A DNA stretch of 64,000 bases, taken from the NCBI GenBank assembly GCA_015179045.1, contig WHUZ01000007.1, forward strand, positions 1,290,501-1,354,500. The letters are read 5' to 3'. Below, one piece after another: positions 11,290-23,190 of this stretch. The translations under genes were made by a program, and so were the position numbers. This DNA comes from Kalaharituber pfeilii. Its lineage: Eukaryota > Ascomycota > Pezizomycetes > Pezizales > Pezizaceae. Each line of letters starts with the position of its first letter. The first letter of the stretch is position 1. The notes beneath the pieces were generated by a model. It had not been told where the DNA came from. It searched no databases and saw only the letters and a list, made by a program, of their open reading frames with translations.

Positions 11290-14200
11290 TTTACAGGTAT
11301 TGAGGGATAAGCCACCAAACGACGGTGCGTTAGAACCAGCCTACCTTGTTTATTTACTTTGTTTATTAAAAATGCACACGCATGTGTCCCGTATTAAGCG
11401 AAGAATACCAATTATGTTTGCGAAGCTCCATAGGGGTATTGTACCGTACCAGGATCATCAAATATACAAGTGTTTGCCCTGAGCTGACCCCGCACAGTGA
11501 ACTCAGTACAAAAGATCTCAGCAACTGAATCAGCTTTGCCACGCGCCGTATAAAAGTAGCTTGCAATTACATTGGAGTATATTTCGCACGAAAGAGTCAT
11601 GACATCCTTGCTATTGACATGTACTCAATATTAATGGGTTGAGCGTTTACGTATATTGATGAAGGATGGGTAGCCGGGCATATGGGCTGGAAGATATAAT
11701 TGTATGCATTGCCGTTCCACCCCAAGCCTAGAAGGAAATTATGGCTAAATTTCCGAAGGGCTCATATAATTAGCCTTGTTATAATGGAAAAGAGGGTATC
11801 CGTCCACACTTTCCATTCAATTGAGTGAACCCACAAGGTGTGGTAAAAGCACGTTCGCTTGGGCTGTAACAGATGCAGCTGTATGGTGATGATGAGTTGC
11901 AGCTTTTGTGAAATCTCAGCTACCTAGTGTAATGATAGTCAATCAATTAACTTACCATCGTATGCAGAGCTTAGACTATGCAGAGATAATGTTTCAGTAC
12001 TTCAATTGTAATAGACCTCGTCCGTCTGGACATCTTACTGCTTAGCATCCACTAGTGCAAACACAATAAACAATATGCATGCACACAGAGATCCACCACC
12101 AATGTGCAGCAAATATGCCTTAATGTTAAGTAATCATCTCAACTCGAGCTGGCTGGGATGTATTGTTACATCAAAACTAGCATTGCTGTAGCGGCTGCGC
12201 ACGAGACTAGCATTGCCTGTCCTTGTCCTGCAGCTGGCTATCCATCACCGCATGGCCACTTGAAGCTTAAATCTGTGCTAGGGTCCCCTAGTCCAGTCGC
12301 AGTCGGCCGGTATGGCCATATGGCCCATTATTACCGTATATGGTGACATCCCAGTCTCGATGTGACATCCTACTTGTCATGTTTTCCTTGTGTTACTGCA
12401 TAGCACAGGATTTTAATTTGAAGCCTGAGCAGCATCCATGGAAGTTCTCCGCAAGCCACATTCAGAAGATAGGTAGTTCAACCATTTGGTTTGCGCCACC
12501 GGTCTAAGTAGGTACTCTAGTAAGATGTGCCAATCTGTGTGGTTATATAATCTACGATTTGATTGATTGCCATGCTGACTACACTCCGAGTAGTTGGCTA
12601 TAGAGTGCTCACTAACTGTATATGTATATGAAGTATTGTTTACGTACACATTGCATACTACAGTATACTTGATGTATCATCTAGCTTCTAGATAATACTC
12701 ATCCTCATGAACTTTGCAAGATGGCTTGGCAGAAACTGGCGCTGGGTACCTGTTATCGAATACTCGCTCTGCATATATAGAATGACTCAGGAAGCGAAAT
12801 TCTTCTTAGGTTACCAAAAGCAATCATCTATATATAGGGTTCGAGACTGCATGCATAGTTCCTGGCTTCGCTATTATCAGTCTGGGTATTCAAGGATAGG
12901 AGCCGTGTACATAGAAAACGATGACTAAGATACACAGATTCATCAACTGAACATCACAGACCCTCTCGTAACGCAGGAAAGACGGTAAAGTTCCTGGTAG
13001 TCGTTCTGCAACAGCGCTATTATATATGTCATATGTCATTTGTTGCGTGTGAATTAAGTTCCTGTCTAACAGCTTTCAATAAACCCGTTTGTCAAGTATG
13101 CCGCTGTTTCGTAAACCCAGCAGACATTCAATACGCTGGTCAGCGTAGCTATAAATCACTAGTGGAGTACTTCCCCGATTTGGTATTTTCAGAGGCAGTC
13201 ATCCGTTGCCGAGTGGCAATACTAGTATTGCAATACTTCCATATTGATAGGGGTGTAATACCGAAACCAGTACCGGAATGATTAGTTGCGAGGCTGAAGT
13301 TCCTTCAGCCAATATTCTCGTACACAGGCGTTTTAGGCACAGATACGCAGCATTGACCAAATAGATTCTTAGGAAAGAGGCTGCGGAGGTGCTTCTATAC
13401 CTGAATGGCATCGTTTATACATTCCATAATTTAGTCTGGCTCCCATAATTTCATCAAGATTGTGCAAATTTGTATAATATTGATCACATTGATCATGCAC
13501 CGTTGCTTAGGATTGCCACAAGATTGATAGACCATGCCTATGTTTTCAAATGGTATTTAGCTTCCGAAGATCTTGAACCCTCTAAAGTAAGTAGAATTAC
13601 TTCCTCACTTCGTTTTCATCCAACCAGTCTTTCTTTCTTAGATTCATTTGATAGCGACATCTGTACCAGGAGGAATGTGTGGCACTGCAATTGAGTTACA
13701 TAAAAAGTACCTAGATTAACATCCATGCAAGAATCTATTTTAAGCTCCTGTCAGGTGAATCATGTATGGACTGCACCAAGTCAAACAAGTGCAGTGCCAT
13801 GCTCAAACATATGGATGCTCTTCCAACGACAACTGCTTGACAACCAAAGTTGATTTTTGAATAGATCCAAGCATGAATTCGAAAATAGAGTTGCTTTGAA
13901 CATCCGTTGAAGCCTGGGCTGCGCACGAGAACAGCGGAAGTCCTAGACACCGATTGTTACCTCAAGTAGGCTGGGTAGCGTTTGTTGCTACATCATCTTC
14001 CTATGTTACATTTGGGAAGTCACCTTGTGGCACTGTGCAAAATTATCCGTGATGCAGGAATAAGTATTCCTGAAGGCGAGAGAGCGGTGATCAAAGAGGA
14101 CCCAGTCTCCAGCCAAGAGCACCTTGCTGGGTCTCGTCCTCCAGTATTGGCACGTGGATATGCCTTAAATAAGCTAGGGGGTAGTAGCTGTTGTAGGGCC

Positions 14201-17081
14201 AGATAATGGCGCAATCTGACCGGGCGCTGGACCAGAACGGCTCCCGTAAGCGGTACTTTCCAAAATGTAGCTTGCCTCTGGAGTGGCATATGCCAGAGCC
14301 TAGATGATCCTGGTCTCGTAACGGTAGTCTGCTGGTACGCTATTCAGCAGGCTTTAGACGATGGCCACGTTTCTTGCTTGATCTTGAAGTCATGCCCCTG
14401 CTTAGTTCTGTAGGAGGAAGTGTATAGTGATCAAGATGTGAATGTGATTGCAGGACCTGGCCATGGGCGTGCATATTGTCACTTGCATGAGGTATGGGGA
14501 CTAGAATAGTGTGATTGACTAAAGAGTTCTTGGCACTATATATGTAAGTTTATCTCTAATCTCATGCCAAGACCGTTAAATTATTAGATTTGAATGAACT
14601 ACTCGGCTTGCCGAGGATTGAGTTGAGCTATTTGATTTGGGGGCAGGCGGCATTGCTTAGGGACGAAAGTCGGCAAGAAGGGGCAAGCGAGAAATAATAT
14701 ATTAGAAAAAGCAAGCAAGGGAATGAGATTAGGATATCGTCGATGTTTTCATGATGAATTCGCATTGCAATCATTAGTTATAAAATATACATGCACGGAT
14801 TACTTTCCCGAACCTGACTACCACTTATGTAGATATGTATCCAGCCCATATACGAAGCTCAAGATCATCTTGTAAGATGCAACGGCAAAACTTCAAAGGG
14901 CTCCATGGATCCATCGACAAAAATGAATGAAGGAACCGAATTGTCCACCTGGCGATTGAGCCAATAAGTTGACACTGAAGTGACTGGGTCTCATGGTCGT
15001 TTGCCGCTAGGAGGTCTGATTTACGAAACCAGTCCGCCCCCACCGGTTTTGTATGATGGTCCAGATTATTAACCCATCCTTTAAGCGCCGGGCACTAAAA
15101 AGGGATCGCCCTGGCTTGCTTAGAGCCCCAATGAGTGACGACAACCACAGGGTTAGGGGTACTGTTTGTTTTGATTTTTTGATTGATCTGAGTTATCGTT
15201 TCTGAAGATAAAACTGGCAGATTTTACTGCGAGCGACTGCGAGCTGAGCCACACTGCGCTGATTGACTCAGATACTGAGCTCAAAGTGACCCCGTGTCGT
15301 AACCCTGCCCCGTTCAGCCATCCGGCAGACAATTTCTGCCGCTTAATGAAAAGTGCAGGGGCCGACAGATGCAATGCAGGCCTCTACTGCAAGGGAAGCA
15401 ACTCATCGATCTCAAGGACTCAGCATAAACATGCTTACTTCAACAGGGTTCGCATCACGGCCCTCCGGCCTGGATCAATTCATGGGATGCACGTAATGTA
15501 TATAAACCTCATAGCAAAAGTGCAATATGGACCCTGCCCAGCCCCCTGATGACCTATGCCCAAATAGGCATCTTTTCTTGTCTTTCAAATTCTAGTCTGG
15601 TTCAACTTCCCGTAAACATGGCCTCAAGTGGTTTCATGAACTCATGATAGCATTTTTGGGTCTTAGCGATGATGCTCAGTAATCCTTCTCCCATTTCGCT
15701 CCTTGCAGCCTATAATTCCATTAGCCGTACAAATCTTGCCGACTGATTTGACTTTCTCCTTGATTGTACTCAAGTGTTGAAATGCGAAAAGGACCAACAG
15801 ATTGATATGAGCTATCTAAACGATGCATACAAGATCTAAAGCAGAAAACTTTCAAGTTGAACTGCCCAAATAGATATTGGGAAAAGGAAAACCTATATAG
15901 CAGCTGCTATGTTTATATATAATGAGTTATTTATCAAAGCCGTTTAATCAAGCATTCATCTTCATGATGGTGAATGCAATCATCAGATATTCTGATTAGG
16001 GGAACGCTCACTACTCTTCCTAGGAATCGTCAGAGGCTTTTGCGAGCCGGAAATTTTCTGAAGGACCACTTCCCTCGAGACATCAGGTTTACTTACAACT
16101 TTCGCTAAAAGTGTTTCTTCCATGGCTCGGAGGGCGAGACGCGCTGCTCAGACTCCCGGGAGGAAGAGAAGGGGAAGGAGACTAGTTGGCGGAACTGATG
16201 AGAGCCCATCGGATCATTAGTCCGTACAAGGCATTATCAGTAAAGCCTTTAATGATAAGATCCACGCCAGGGATAGAATTCGAAATGGAAAGAAAGAAAG
16301 AATTGTATCCAACAAAAAATATGTACTTTATCAAACAAGAATGCTTTGAGGCGACTCTGCCTTTTATGCGAGGCCGACATAGGAGCTAAATATAGAGGAG
16401 AGTGAGCATATCAAACCCTATCCAGGATACCCATACTATGCAGAACATACAGCATATGGAAATCGTTAACTGCCTAACTCCATTAATGCTGTTGAGCTGC
16501 TTTGCATCAGCACTGAAGTTCTGCAAATGATACTTTTGCACTCTCTTAGACTGAGGTCCCGTACTCGTTGATTTTACGAAAGAGGACCTCGGGAATATAT
16601 CGAGCACAGTCGTCTTATTCCCTAATCAGTGTATGTACTCGGCTCGACTATATCAGCCTATTCATCTCGACTATAGTAATGCTGACCTAATAAGTAACGA
16701 TTTCAATATAATACCACCCTCCTTCTTTCAGGAAACCACACAGGTCATAGATTTCGAATCAAACTGTCCAGTATCACTCCATCTACATAGATTCGGATGT
16801 GCAACTTGCAGCCCTACGGCAAAGGCGATTTCTAGTGAAAGATTGAAAGTATACATGTTGATGGCGCTTGGAATCATCCACAAGGATTACCTTGTCGCGC
16901 CGGATTGAGCCCAGTCACGTGCCATTGTCTTTCCCATGCTGTACGCACCATCTGTTATACGGTATTGTTATTTATGCTTTTGTTTACTGGCCATATCTGT
17001 CCTTATTCCATTGTATGGTATGTTTCTATTTATTCTTCCGCTTCCTCTGTCGGTGGCCTCGCCCATAAGTTTGCGTAGGTA
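11290..17081. other. Long unassigned spacer
   Basis: About 5.8 kb without a supported gene. Short frames at 11300-11482, 12707-12928, 13033-13281, 13982-14206, 15286-15549 and 16633-16908 show no family motif, no splice support and near-random composition. No terminal repeats or homopolymer-tailed retroposons were recognised by eye. It is probably eroded repeat sequence, but I see nothing specific. Confidence 0.4.
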
Positions 17082-17260
17082 CCGTATAATCTGGCGAGCA
17101 AGACCCCAGTCGGACTTTCCGGGTTAAGCCGAACTCTGATCTCTTCCATCCCCTATTTCACCTAGGAAGTGTCTCTCCTGACTCCATCTACATAGAATTA
17201 GCAGCCTTACGCAAAGCGTCCCCTTTACTGACGGGGGGTCTTGCTCGCCAGATTATGCAG
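17082..17260. mobile_element. Small TIR element (MITE family M2, copy 1)
   Basis: A 179-bp element flanked by TA (17080-17081, 17261-17262), with termini CCGTATAATCTGGCGAGC at the left and the inverted GCTCGCCAGATTATGCAG at the right. A homologous copy lies at 40574-40755 in opposite orientation. It has no coding capacity, so it is presumably mobilised in trans. Confidence 0.85.
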
Positions 17261-17454
17261 TACTCATTTTCCGCCTCTGCGGGGTGTCAATATGTTATAT
17301 ATCTCGCTTGCAACTTTATTTATATGTGAAATGTTACCAAATATGTTACTTGGGTTTTGTCCATCCAGCTTAATAGTACTCTAATCCTTTTTCGGCCTCT
17401 GTGCGAATCCCGAAATTTGCGGGTAACTTAATTAGTAATCATGCTACTACTGTA

Positions 17455-17778
17455 GACAGAAAAAATAAGTATTTGGACAGGGGAAAGACGCATATTATGC
17501 GCTATGCGGTAATCGGCGGAAACTAGCATATTTTTGTATGCTTGGCGGTAAAGAATAGGTGTAAAAGTCCAAATTCATTATGTCAGCTGTCCAAATTTCA
17601 TCATGTCAGCTGTCCAAATACTTTCTTACATAATAAATTTGGACACCCTATCGCGAAATTTGGACTAGTCTTATGGGCTATCAGTAGCCAAGCATACGAA
17701 AATATGCTAGTTTCTGCCAAATACTGCATGGCGCATAGATATGCATTTATCCCCTGTCCAAATACTTATTTTTCTGTC
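17455..17778. mobile_element. TIR element (MITE family M3)
   Basis: A 324-bp element bounded by TA (17453-17454, 17779-17780). The inverted termini GACAGAAAAAATAAGTATTT and its complement AAATACTTATTTTTCTGTC continue as TGGACAGG(GG). The TA target and A/T-rich ends suggest Tc1/mariner-pogo (Fot-like) parentage. Subterminal ATTATGCGC motifs also occur in the elements at 17833 and 60935. It has no transposase. Confidence 0.85.
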
Positions 17779-17832
17779 TAGTAAAACCCTGAGGTTTTGC
17801 GAGTTAGACGTTGTGATGTAGGTTGAGGTGTA

Positions 17833-18632
17833 CCAGGTCGTTTCAGAAATTATCCGGACAACTGAATAATGCATACTAACAGGTTATGCAGTACCTGGCA
17901 TGCACTAGTATACTTCTGGACTAGCTCCCCATAGTTAAACCTAGCTAAGAAGCAGTCGTAACTACCGGAGAGCCAGCTACCCATGGCTACAATCACAGCT
18001 GCTGTCATGGCTTCTGTTTTGGATTCTATTCTGGGAACCATTGTGATAGCTTTTATACACTTGCAGACAGCTATTTTGACAGCCATGCAGCAGCCGTTTT
18101 GACAGCAGTATCGGCAGCAGTCTCAACGGTCATTTCAGAAGATGTTTTGACGAATATTTCAGTAGCGGCTTTGCAGCAGCCATTGCAGCAGCCATTTTGA
18201 CAACTATTTCGGCAGCCATTTCGGCAACCGTGTTGATGGTCATTTCGACAGCCATTGGAGAGCCATTTCAGCAACCTTTTGATGGCCATTTTAGAACCTG
18301 TTCTTGACAGTTGTTTCAGCAACTGTTTTGATGATCACTTCACACCTGTTTTGACAACTATTGTTGTTCCTGTTCCAGGCAGCTATCTATGCCATTATTA
18401 TCTATTTACATGATAGTATTATGCTGCATAGTTATTTCCCCACACTGCATTGATACATTTTGCCAATATCAGCTCAGACTGTATTCAGTGGCAGTTTTGT
18501 AGGCACTTAGTGGTCGAGAACGCAAAGAGCTGCCAAGTACTGGGTATCTGGAAGAAGGATAGTACATACTGCATTCTGCATAGCGCATAATATGCATTAG
18601 TCAGGTGTCCGGATACTTTTGAAACGACGACC
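17833..18632. mobile_element. TIR element carrying an internal minisatellite (family M4)
   Basis: The inverted ends CCAGGTCGTTTCAGAAATTA and the complement of TACTTTTGAAACGACGACCTAG continue inward as ATCCGGACA(A/C)CTGA(A/C)TAATGCATA on both sides. TA dinucleotides flank the element (17831-17832, about 18633-18634). It is about 800 bp long, with no transposase recognised. The centre is occupied by a degenerate minisatellite (18060-18350). The alternative is two separate elements, but the arms match over about 45 bp. Confidence 0.75.
18060..18350. repeat. Degenerate minisatellite, CAGCCATTTTGACAG-type unit
   Basis: Many imperfect short units of the form CAGC(C/A)(A/G)TTTTGACAG or CGGCAGCCATTTC in tandem. 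Read on the minus strand they give Thr/Ala/Val-rich and Cys/Asn/Gly-rich low-complexity frames (for example 18071-18322). I treat these as non-coding by-products of the repeat. Confidence 0.75.
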
Positions 18633-18635
18633 TAG

Positions 18636-19380
18636 TACGAGTTGCAGAATTGACAACTGGAGGTTGGGAGGGCTGTGGAGTGCGCCACGACGTCGTACTG
18701 GGATAGAATTTTCTTGAGTAGGTAGAGGAGTGCTTTGGCACATTTATCGCGTTTATTGGATGTACATATCTTGAGAATTGAGTGTTGTGGGAATTTTGCA
18801 GTCTTAACGGTCAGTTTTCCGGATTTTGGAAGGGAAATTAAACACATTGTTGCTACGGCAAGGTATTTTTTTCCAAATCCTGAAAAAAGTTCGGGGTTTG
18901 TAAAAGCTCTCTATTACAATAATAGTTACAGTACCAAAAAAAAATACAGTGTTATTACTGTACTGTAAGGATTTAGCTTCTCACCTCCGGTCAATGAGTT
19001 GAACTTCGTAGGGTCAAAATTCAACCTTGTAGGGTCAAAATGCAACCTTCCTCGTAGGGCTAAAATGCAAGATACCAAAAACGAATGCCGAAGGGGCGTC
19101 AGAGGGGATAAAAAAATTTGCATTTCACCGGAAACGTGTAGGTAGTGGATGTAGAAAGTAGAGCTCCCAAGATAACCGACCGAGCGAAATAAACTCTTCT
19201 CTCCACAAATCTTAGAATTACTTCGGTATGCATTCGCGGCTGGGACCGGTAATGGTGTTTCCGGCAATGGAGCTACTATATTAGGCTACTCAGGGATGCA
19301 TCAGTCTTTTAGCGTGTGGCACAACCCTGAGCCTGGCAAAAAGGTGCAATTGAGTTTTTGCTTTGTCAGGGATACTTGTA
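18636..19380. other. Spacer with a short tandem repeat
   Basis: No gene supported. About three copies of a 24-26 bp unit with core CGTAGGG(T/C)(C/T)AAAATGCAA lie at roughly 19000-19070. The rest holds short frames without motifs. Confidence 0.5.
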
Positions 19381-19490
19381 CTCGCTGGTTCGGAAAGTAT
19401 TGGAACGGTGCATATCAAATTTGCATTATTCCAAAAGGCGAATAGCGCACACAATTTATGCAGCGTTCCAATACTTTCCGAACCAGCGAG
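19381..19490. mobile_element. Miniature TIR element with perfect 27-bp ends (family M5)
   Basis: A 110-bp element flanked by TA (19379-19380, 19491-19492). Bases 19381-19407 (CTCGCTGGTTCGGAAAG...) and 19464-19490 are perfect inverted complements over 27 bp. Only 56 bp separate the arms, so the single strand would fold into a long hairpin. The absence of mismatches suggests a recent insertion compared with its neighbours. Confidence 0.92.
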
Positions 19491-19989
19491 TAGATTTTCT
19501 GTTGTTTATTAGTAAGCGATGGTATTAGACAGGTGCAAGTATTGGGCTTGGCATGAGAGTACGAGTACAGGCATAGATACATGTTATGCAGACTCTCATG
19601 TTAGCTTAGATCCCATAGAAATATTCAGTCCCTTTCAATTGCATAGATCATGACTCAATATTCTCCAACATTCCCAGATTTTTGGTTGTTTGCATGAGTT
19701 AGGTCACTGAATTGATATCATAACTGCTTTCAGAATAAAATTTTGACAAAAATTGGTGTAGATGGGGGTCAAAAATAGAGGTGGTTTCCAGGGATCCAGT
19801 CCAGGCTCAGGGTGAAGATTTCTTCCGTATGATTTTCTAGCGCGTGGCGCAGCTATCCCTGGTGCCAGCAGAAATGTCCTTAATACATGTATTTTGCGGT
19901 AGTACCACTGGCTACGCTGTTCAAAGTTATGCCAAGAATCGAACTGACCTAGCCTGAAGTGGAATGCTGTGGTCCCTAGCAATGGAGGT

Positions 19990-20230
19990 ATAAGCACCAT
20001 GGAGAGGTGTAGAATATTGAGGGCCGTGGTTCAATTTTGAGCAGGGGAAGAGGTTGTCTTTTTTTTTTTTTTTTTTCACGTGACCCCGCGTGCAGCTGTT
20101 CGCCATGGCAGGGCTGGGAAGAGGTTGTTCAGTATGGACTGTAATGCTCTAGTTCTATACAATTGAATTCTAGTGGAACCAGAGCAATCTGTTTTAATTT
20201 TAATTTTCTTTTTTCTTTTTTCTTTTCTTT
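19990..20230 (+). repeat. SINE-like unit, related to 1040-1290
   Basis: Shares with 1040-1290 the segment GTAGAAT..TTGAGGGCCG(T/A)G(G/A)TTCAATT (B-box region) and the following GAAGAGGTTGT..GG.CTGTAAT block. An inverted pair CTCTAGTTCTA / CTAGTGGAACCAGAG replaces the hairpin. It ends in a T-rich stretch at about 20195-20237 and is interrupted by the 59-bp insert at 20058-20116. Boundaries are approximate. Confidence 0.45.
20058..20116 (-). mobile_element. Tiny tailed retroposon, copy A
   Basis: A 59-bp insert. On the minus strand it is a roughly 40-bp core (starting CAGCCCTGCCATGGCGAAC and including AGCTGCACGCGGGGTCACG) followed by about 18 A. It is bounded by a 12-bp direct repeat GGAAGAGGTTGT at 20046-20057 and 20117-20128, the hallmark of target-primed reverse transcription. 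It sits inside a SINE-like unit. Confidence 0.85.
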
Positions 20231-20746
20231 TTCTATAGACAAGTACCCTATTCAGAATTCAAAATGTTCTTGTTGCAATAACACTGCATTTTTGGTATTA
20301 TAATTTGTACATAATACTAGCATGTGGCCACCTCGCGACCGCGAGGGTGCGTGTAGGTATAGCGGTAGTGGATAAGGGACCATTGTAGCCCTGTAAAGTC
20401 GGCATCAAGTGACTGTACACTCTTTACCAGTTCCATGACCGTACAATCTCGTTTCTCTGCATTTATTCATATTAGTATATTATCATTGTTATTTATAATA
20501 TCACGCAATCCTACTCCTGCATCTAGGGAGCTCTAGTACCAAATGTAGCTTCAGAAGGTTCATTTTAATATCTAATATATATTTTGTGGAGTATAATACT
20601 AATAATTGTAGAACTTATGGATAGTAAAACTCTCATTACAGCCCATAAACTTTACCTAAATTCCTATTAATATCTACTCGCAATGATATTGCTCAGATGT
20701 CTAGCATATGCCATTTCATGTGTACCTAGCTTCCTTATCTGGCCTC

Positions 20747-21142
20747 TGTCACGGGCCTACCCAGAGATGCTGGGGATATCCACCTGAGTTGACCCGTAAG
20801 GCTGCTAGTGACCATTCGGCCTGATCAACCGATAGCTACAGCAGGGCAATACAATTGACAGGTCGGGTCACGGAAGTGTATCACAAGCAGAGCGCATGGT
20901 TGAGTGAGTGAGTTGCGCCACCGAGTGGCAAGAGTACGCGTAGGCTTATTGTGCACAGCCTCAGCTACCAAGACGTTATTGATTGTTAAGCATAGATAGC
21001 ATAAGCAATAGAACATACAGTGGGCATGCGCGAGGAGCTGGCTATATAACGAGGGCCTTCTGCCCTCGAGTGATGGTCAAGCTTCAAGCGTTGTCCTAAG
21101 TTACACCCTCACTTTAGCTACATCATCGTAGACTCCGTAACA
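20747..21142. mobile_element. Solo LTR, copy 1 (family L1)
   Basis: A 396-bp unit beginning TGTCACGGGCCTACCC and ending GACTCCGTAACA (TG...CA ends). It is flanked by the 5-bp target duplication GCCTC at 20742-20746 and 21143-21147. A TATA-like GGCTATATAACGAG near 21040 could be the LTR promoter. A homologue lies at 24686-25100. No internal retroviral-type coding region is present, so it is a solo LTR left by LTR-LTR recombination. Confidence 0.93.
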
Positions 21143-21147
21143 GCCTC

Positions 21148-23060
21148 TAGCACCATGCCGTACCGGTCCAGCGCATTCTCATTTGCACCATTGAAAGTAA
21201 TCTGCCATACTTGTAAAATTGTAAATTGAGCTCATTTTGGCATATCTTGCACCATCAAGGAGGTCTTATTGTATCTGTCAAATTGAGCCATACCGCCTCA
21301 CTTTGCACCATAGAAAGGGGCCAGCCTTAACTGTCATTTTACCATGTTCCATGCTGCCAGGTGGGTCCTGCCGTACCTGTCAAATTTGGCTCATTCTGCT
21401 GTTCTCACACTGTGGAAAGAGTCCAGTAATACTTGTCAACTTGAGCTCATTCTGCTACATCTCACATTATTGAGGAGCTGTCATGCCTGTCAAATTGTGC
21501 TCGCCCTGCTGTATCTTATGTTGGCAAGAGAGATCTACCAATTCCTGTCAAATTCGGCGTATTCTGCTGCATCTCCCAGGCTGAAATAGAGCTGCCATAC
21601 CTGTCAAATTCGACTCTCGTTCTGCTGCATCTTGTGCTATCGAATAACTATCAAATTGTGCTCATTCTGCTATATCTCACAATGCGGAAAGAGTCCTATT
21701 ATACCTGTCAAATTTGGCTCACTCTGCTACTCTCCTATGGAAAGGTGCTACTATACCTACCAAATTGAGTTCGTTTTACTACATCTCATGCTGGTAAGAG
21801 AGGTGTGCCATACTTATGAAATTTGGCTCATTCTTTTGTATCTCGTGCCGTAGAAGAGTCTTGCCATACCTATATACTTGTTAAAGTTAGTTTATTCTAC
21901 TGTATCTTGTATTGTCAAGGGAGACCTACACACCGGTCCAATTGGGTTCATTGTGCTGCATCTCGTGCTATCAAGAGAGACCTACTCTTTTTTTTTTTTT
22001 TTTTTTTTTTAATTTCATGTAACTCCACTTGCAGCTGTTCGCCATAGCAGGGCAAGAGAGACCTACTATACCTGTCAAATTCAGCTCATTCTGCTGCTTT
22101 TATGCTATGGAAAGAGTCCTGTAATACTTGTCAACTTGAGCTCATTCGGCCACATCTCGCGCCATTGAGAGAAAGCTGTCATACCTGTTAAATTGAGCTT
22201 ATTCTGCCTCATTTTTGCCTGTCAAGGTCATATCTGTCAACTTGACCACATCCATCCTCATCTTATGCCATTGAGGGAGACTGTTATACCTATTAATTCG
22301 GCTCATTCTGCTGCATCTCACACCATTGAGGAGCTATCATACCTGTCAAAGTGCCTGTCAAATTCGGCTCATTTTACTGCATCTCGTGAGGTGAAATAGA
22401 CCTACCATACCTATCACATTTGATTCGTTCTGCTGCATCTCGCACCATGGAGGAGCTGTCGTACCTGTCAAATTGAGGAGCTGTCGTGCCTATTAAATTG
22501 AGGAACTATCGTGCCTGTTAAATTGAGGAGCTGTCGTGCCTGTCAAAGTGCCTGTCAAAGTCGGCACATTTTGCTGCATCTCGCGGGGTGAAATGGACCT
22601 ACCATACCTGTCAAATTTGACTCGTTCTGCTGCACCTCGCACCATTGAGGAGCTGTCGTGCCTGTCAAAGTGCCTGTCAAATTTGGCTCATTTTGCTGCA
22701 TCTCACGGGGTGAAATGGACCTACCATACCTGTCAAATTTGACTCGTTCTGCTATATCTCGCACCATTGAGGAGCTGTTGTGCCTGTCAAAGTACCTATC
22801 AAATTCGGCTCATTTTGCTATATCTTGCAAGATAAAATAGACCTTCCATACCTGTCAAATTTGACTCGTTCAGCTGTATCTCGTGCCATCGAATACCAGT
22901 CAAATTGTACTCTTATACCTGTCAAATTCGGCTCACTCTGTTACTCTTGTGCTATAGAAAGCTACTGCTGTACCTATTAAATTGAACTCGTTCTGCTTCA
23001 TCTCCCGCAGGTAAGAAAGATATACCATACCTATAAATTTTGCCTCATTCTTCTGTATCT
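21148..23060 (+). repeat. Large degenerate tandem array, about 60-80 bp unit
   Basis: About 1.9 kb of imperfect repeats with the core ACCTGTCAAATTCGGCTCAT, followed by TCTGCTGCATCTCGCACCAT and a variable spacer such as GAGGAGCTGTCGT. Some sub-units (about 22440-22830) are locally amplified as near-identical roughly 120-bp higher-order blocks. Frames across the array read PVK.G..C.IS-type peptides on either strand; these reflect the repeat rather than a protein. A tiny retroposon (21987-22052) lies inside one unit. Confidence 0.9.
21987..22052 (-). mobile_element. Tiny tailed retroposon, copy B
   Basis: A 66-bp insert bounded by a perfect 15-bp direct repeat CAAGAGAGACCTACT (21972-21986 and 22053-22067). 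The minus strand reads CCCTGCTATGGCGAACAGC, then TGCAAGTGGAGTTACATGAA, then about 24 A. Removing the insert and one duplicate restores a normal unit of the surrounding tandem array. Confidence 0.92.
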
Positions 23061-23067
23061 TATGCCG

Positions 23068-23190
23068 AGTACCGGTATATTGAGTTTCAGGAGGATGTGA
23101 ACTCTTCATTCGGTATATTGATATGGCTTTCGTGGTTGTACGTTGAGATTCAGGAGAATGTGAACATTTCATTCGGTACGTTGATATGGT
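23068..23190 (+). repeat. Tandem duplication, about 70-bp unit
   Basis: Two adjacent diverged copies of a segment containing TTGAG(T/A)TTCAGGA(G/A)(G/A)ATGTGAAC and TTCATTCGGTA(T/C)(A/G)TTGATATGG. The translation reads EFQEDVNSSFGILIWLSW / EIQENVNISFGTLIWLSP in one frame. It may be a remnant of coding sequence upstream of the PIF1-like fragment. Confidence 0.65.

Larger units (their letters stand above)
19493..20746. other. Spacer with SINE-like unit and tiny retroposon
   Basis: No gene supported. It holds a SINE-like unit (about 19990-20230) interrupted by a tiny tailed retroposon (20058-20116), both listed separately. The remainder is AT-rich. Confidence 0.5.
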
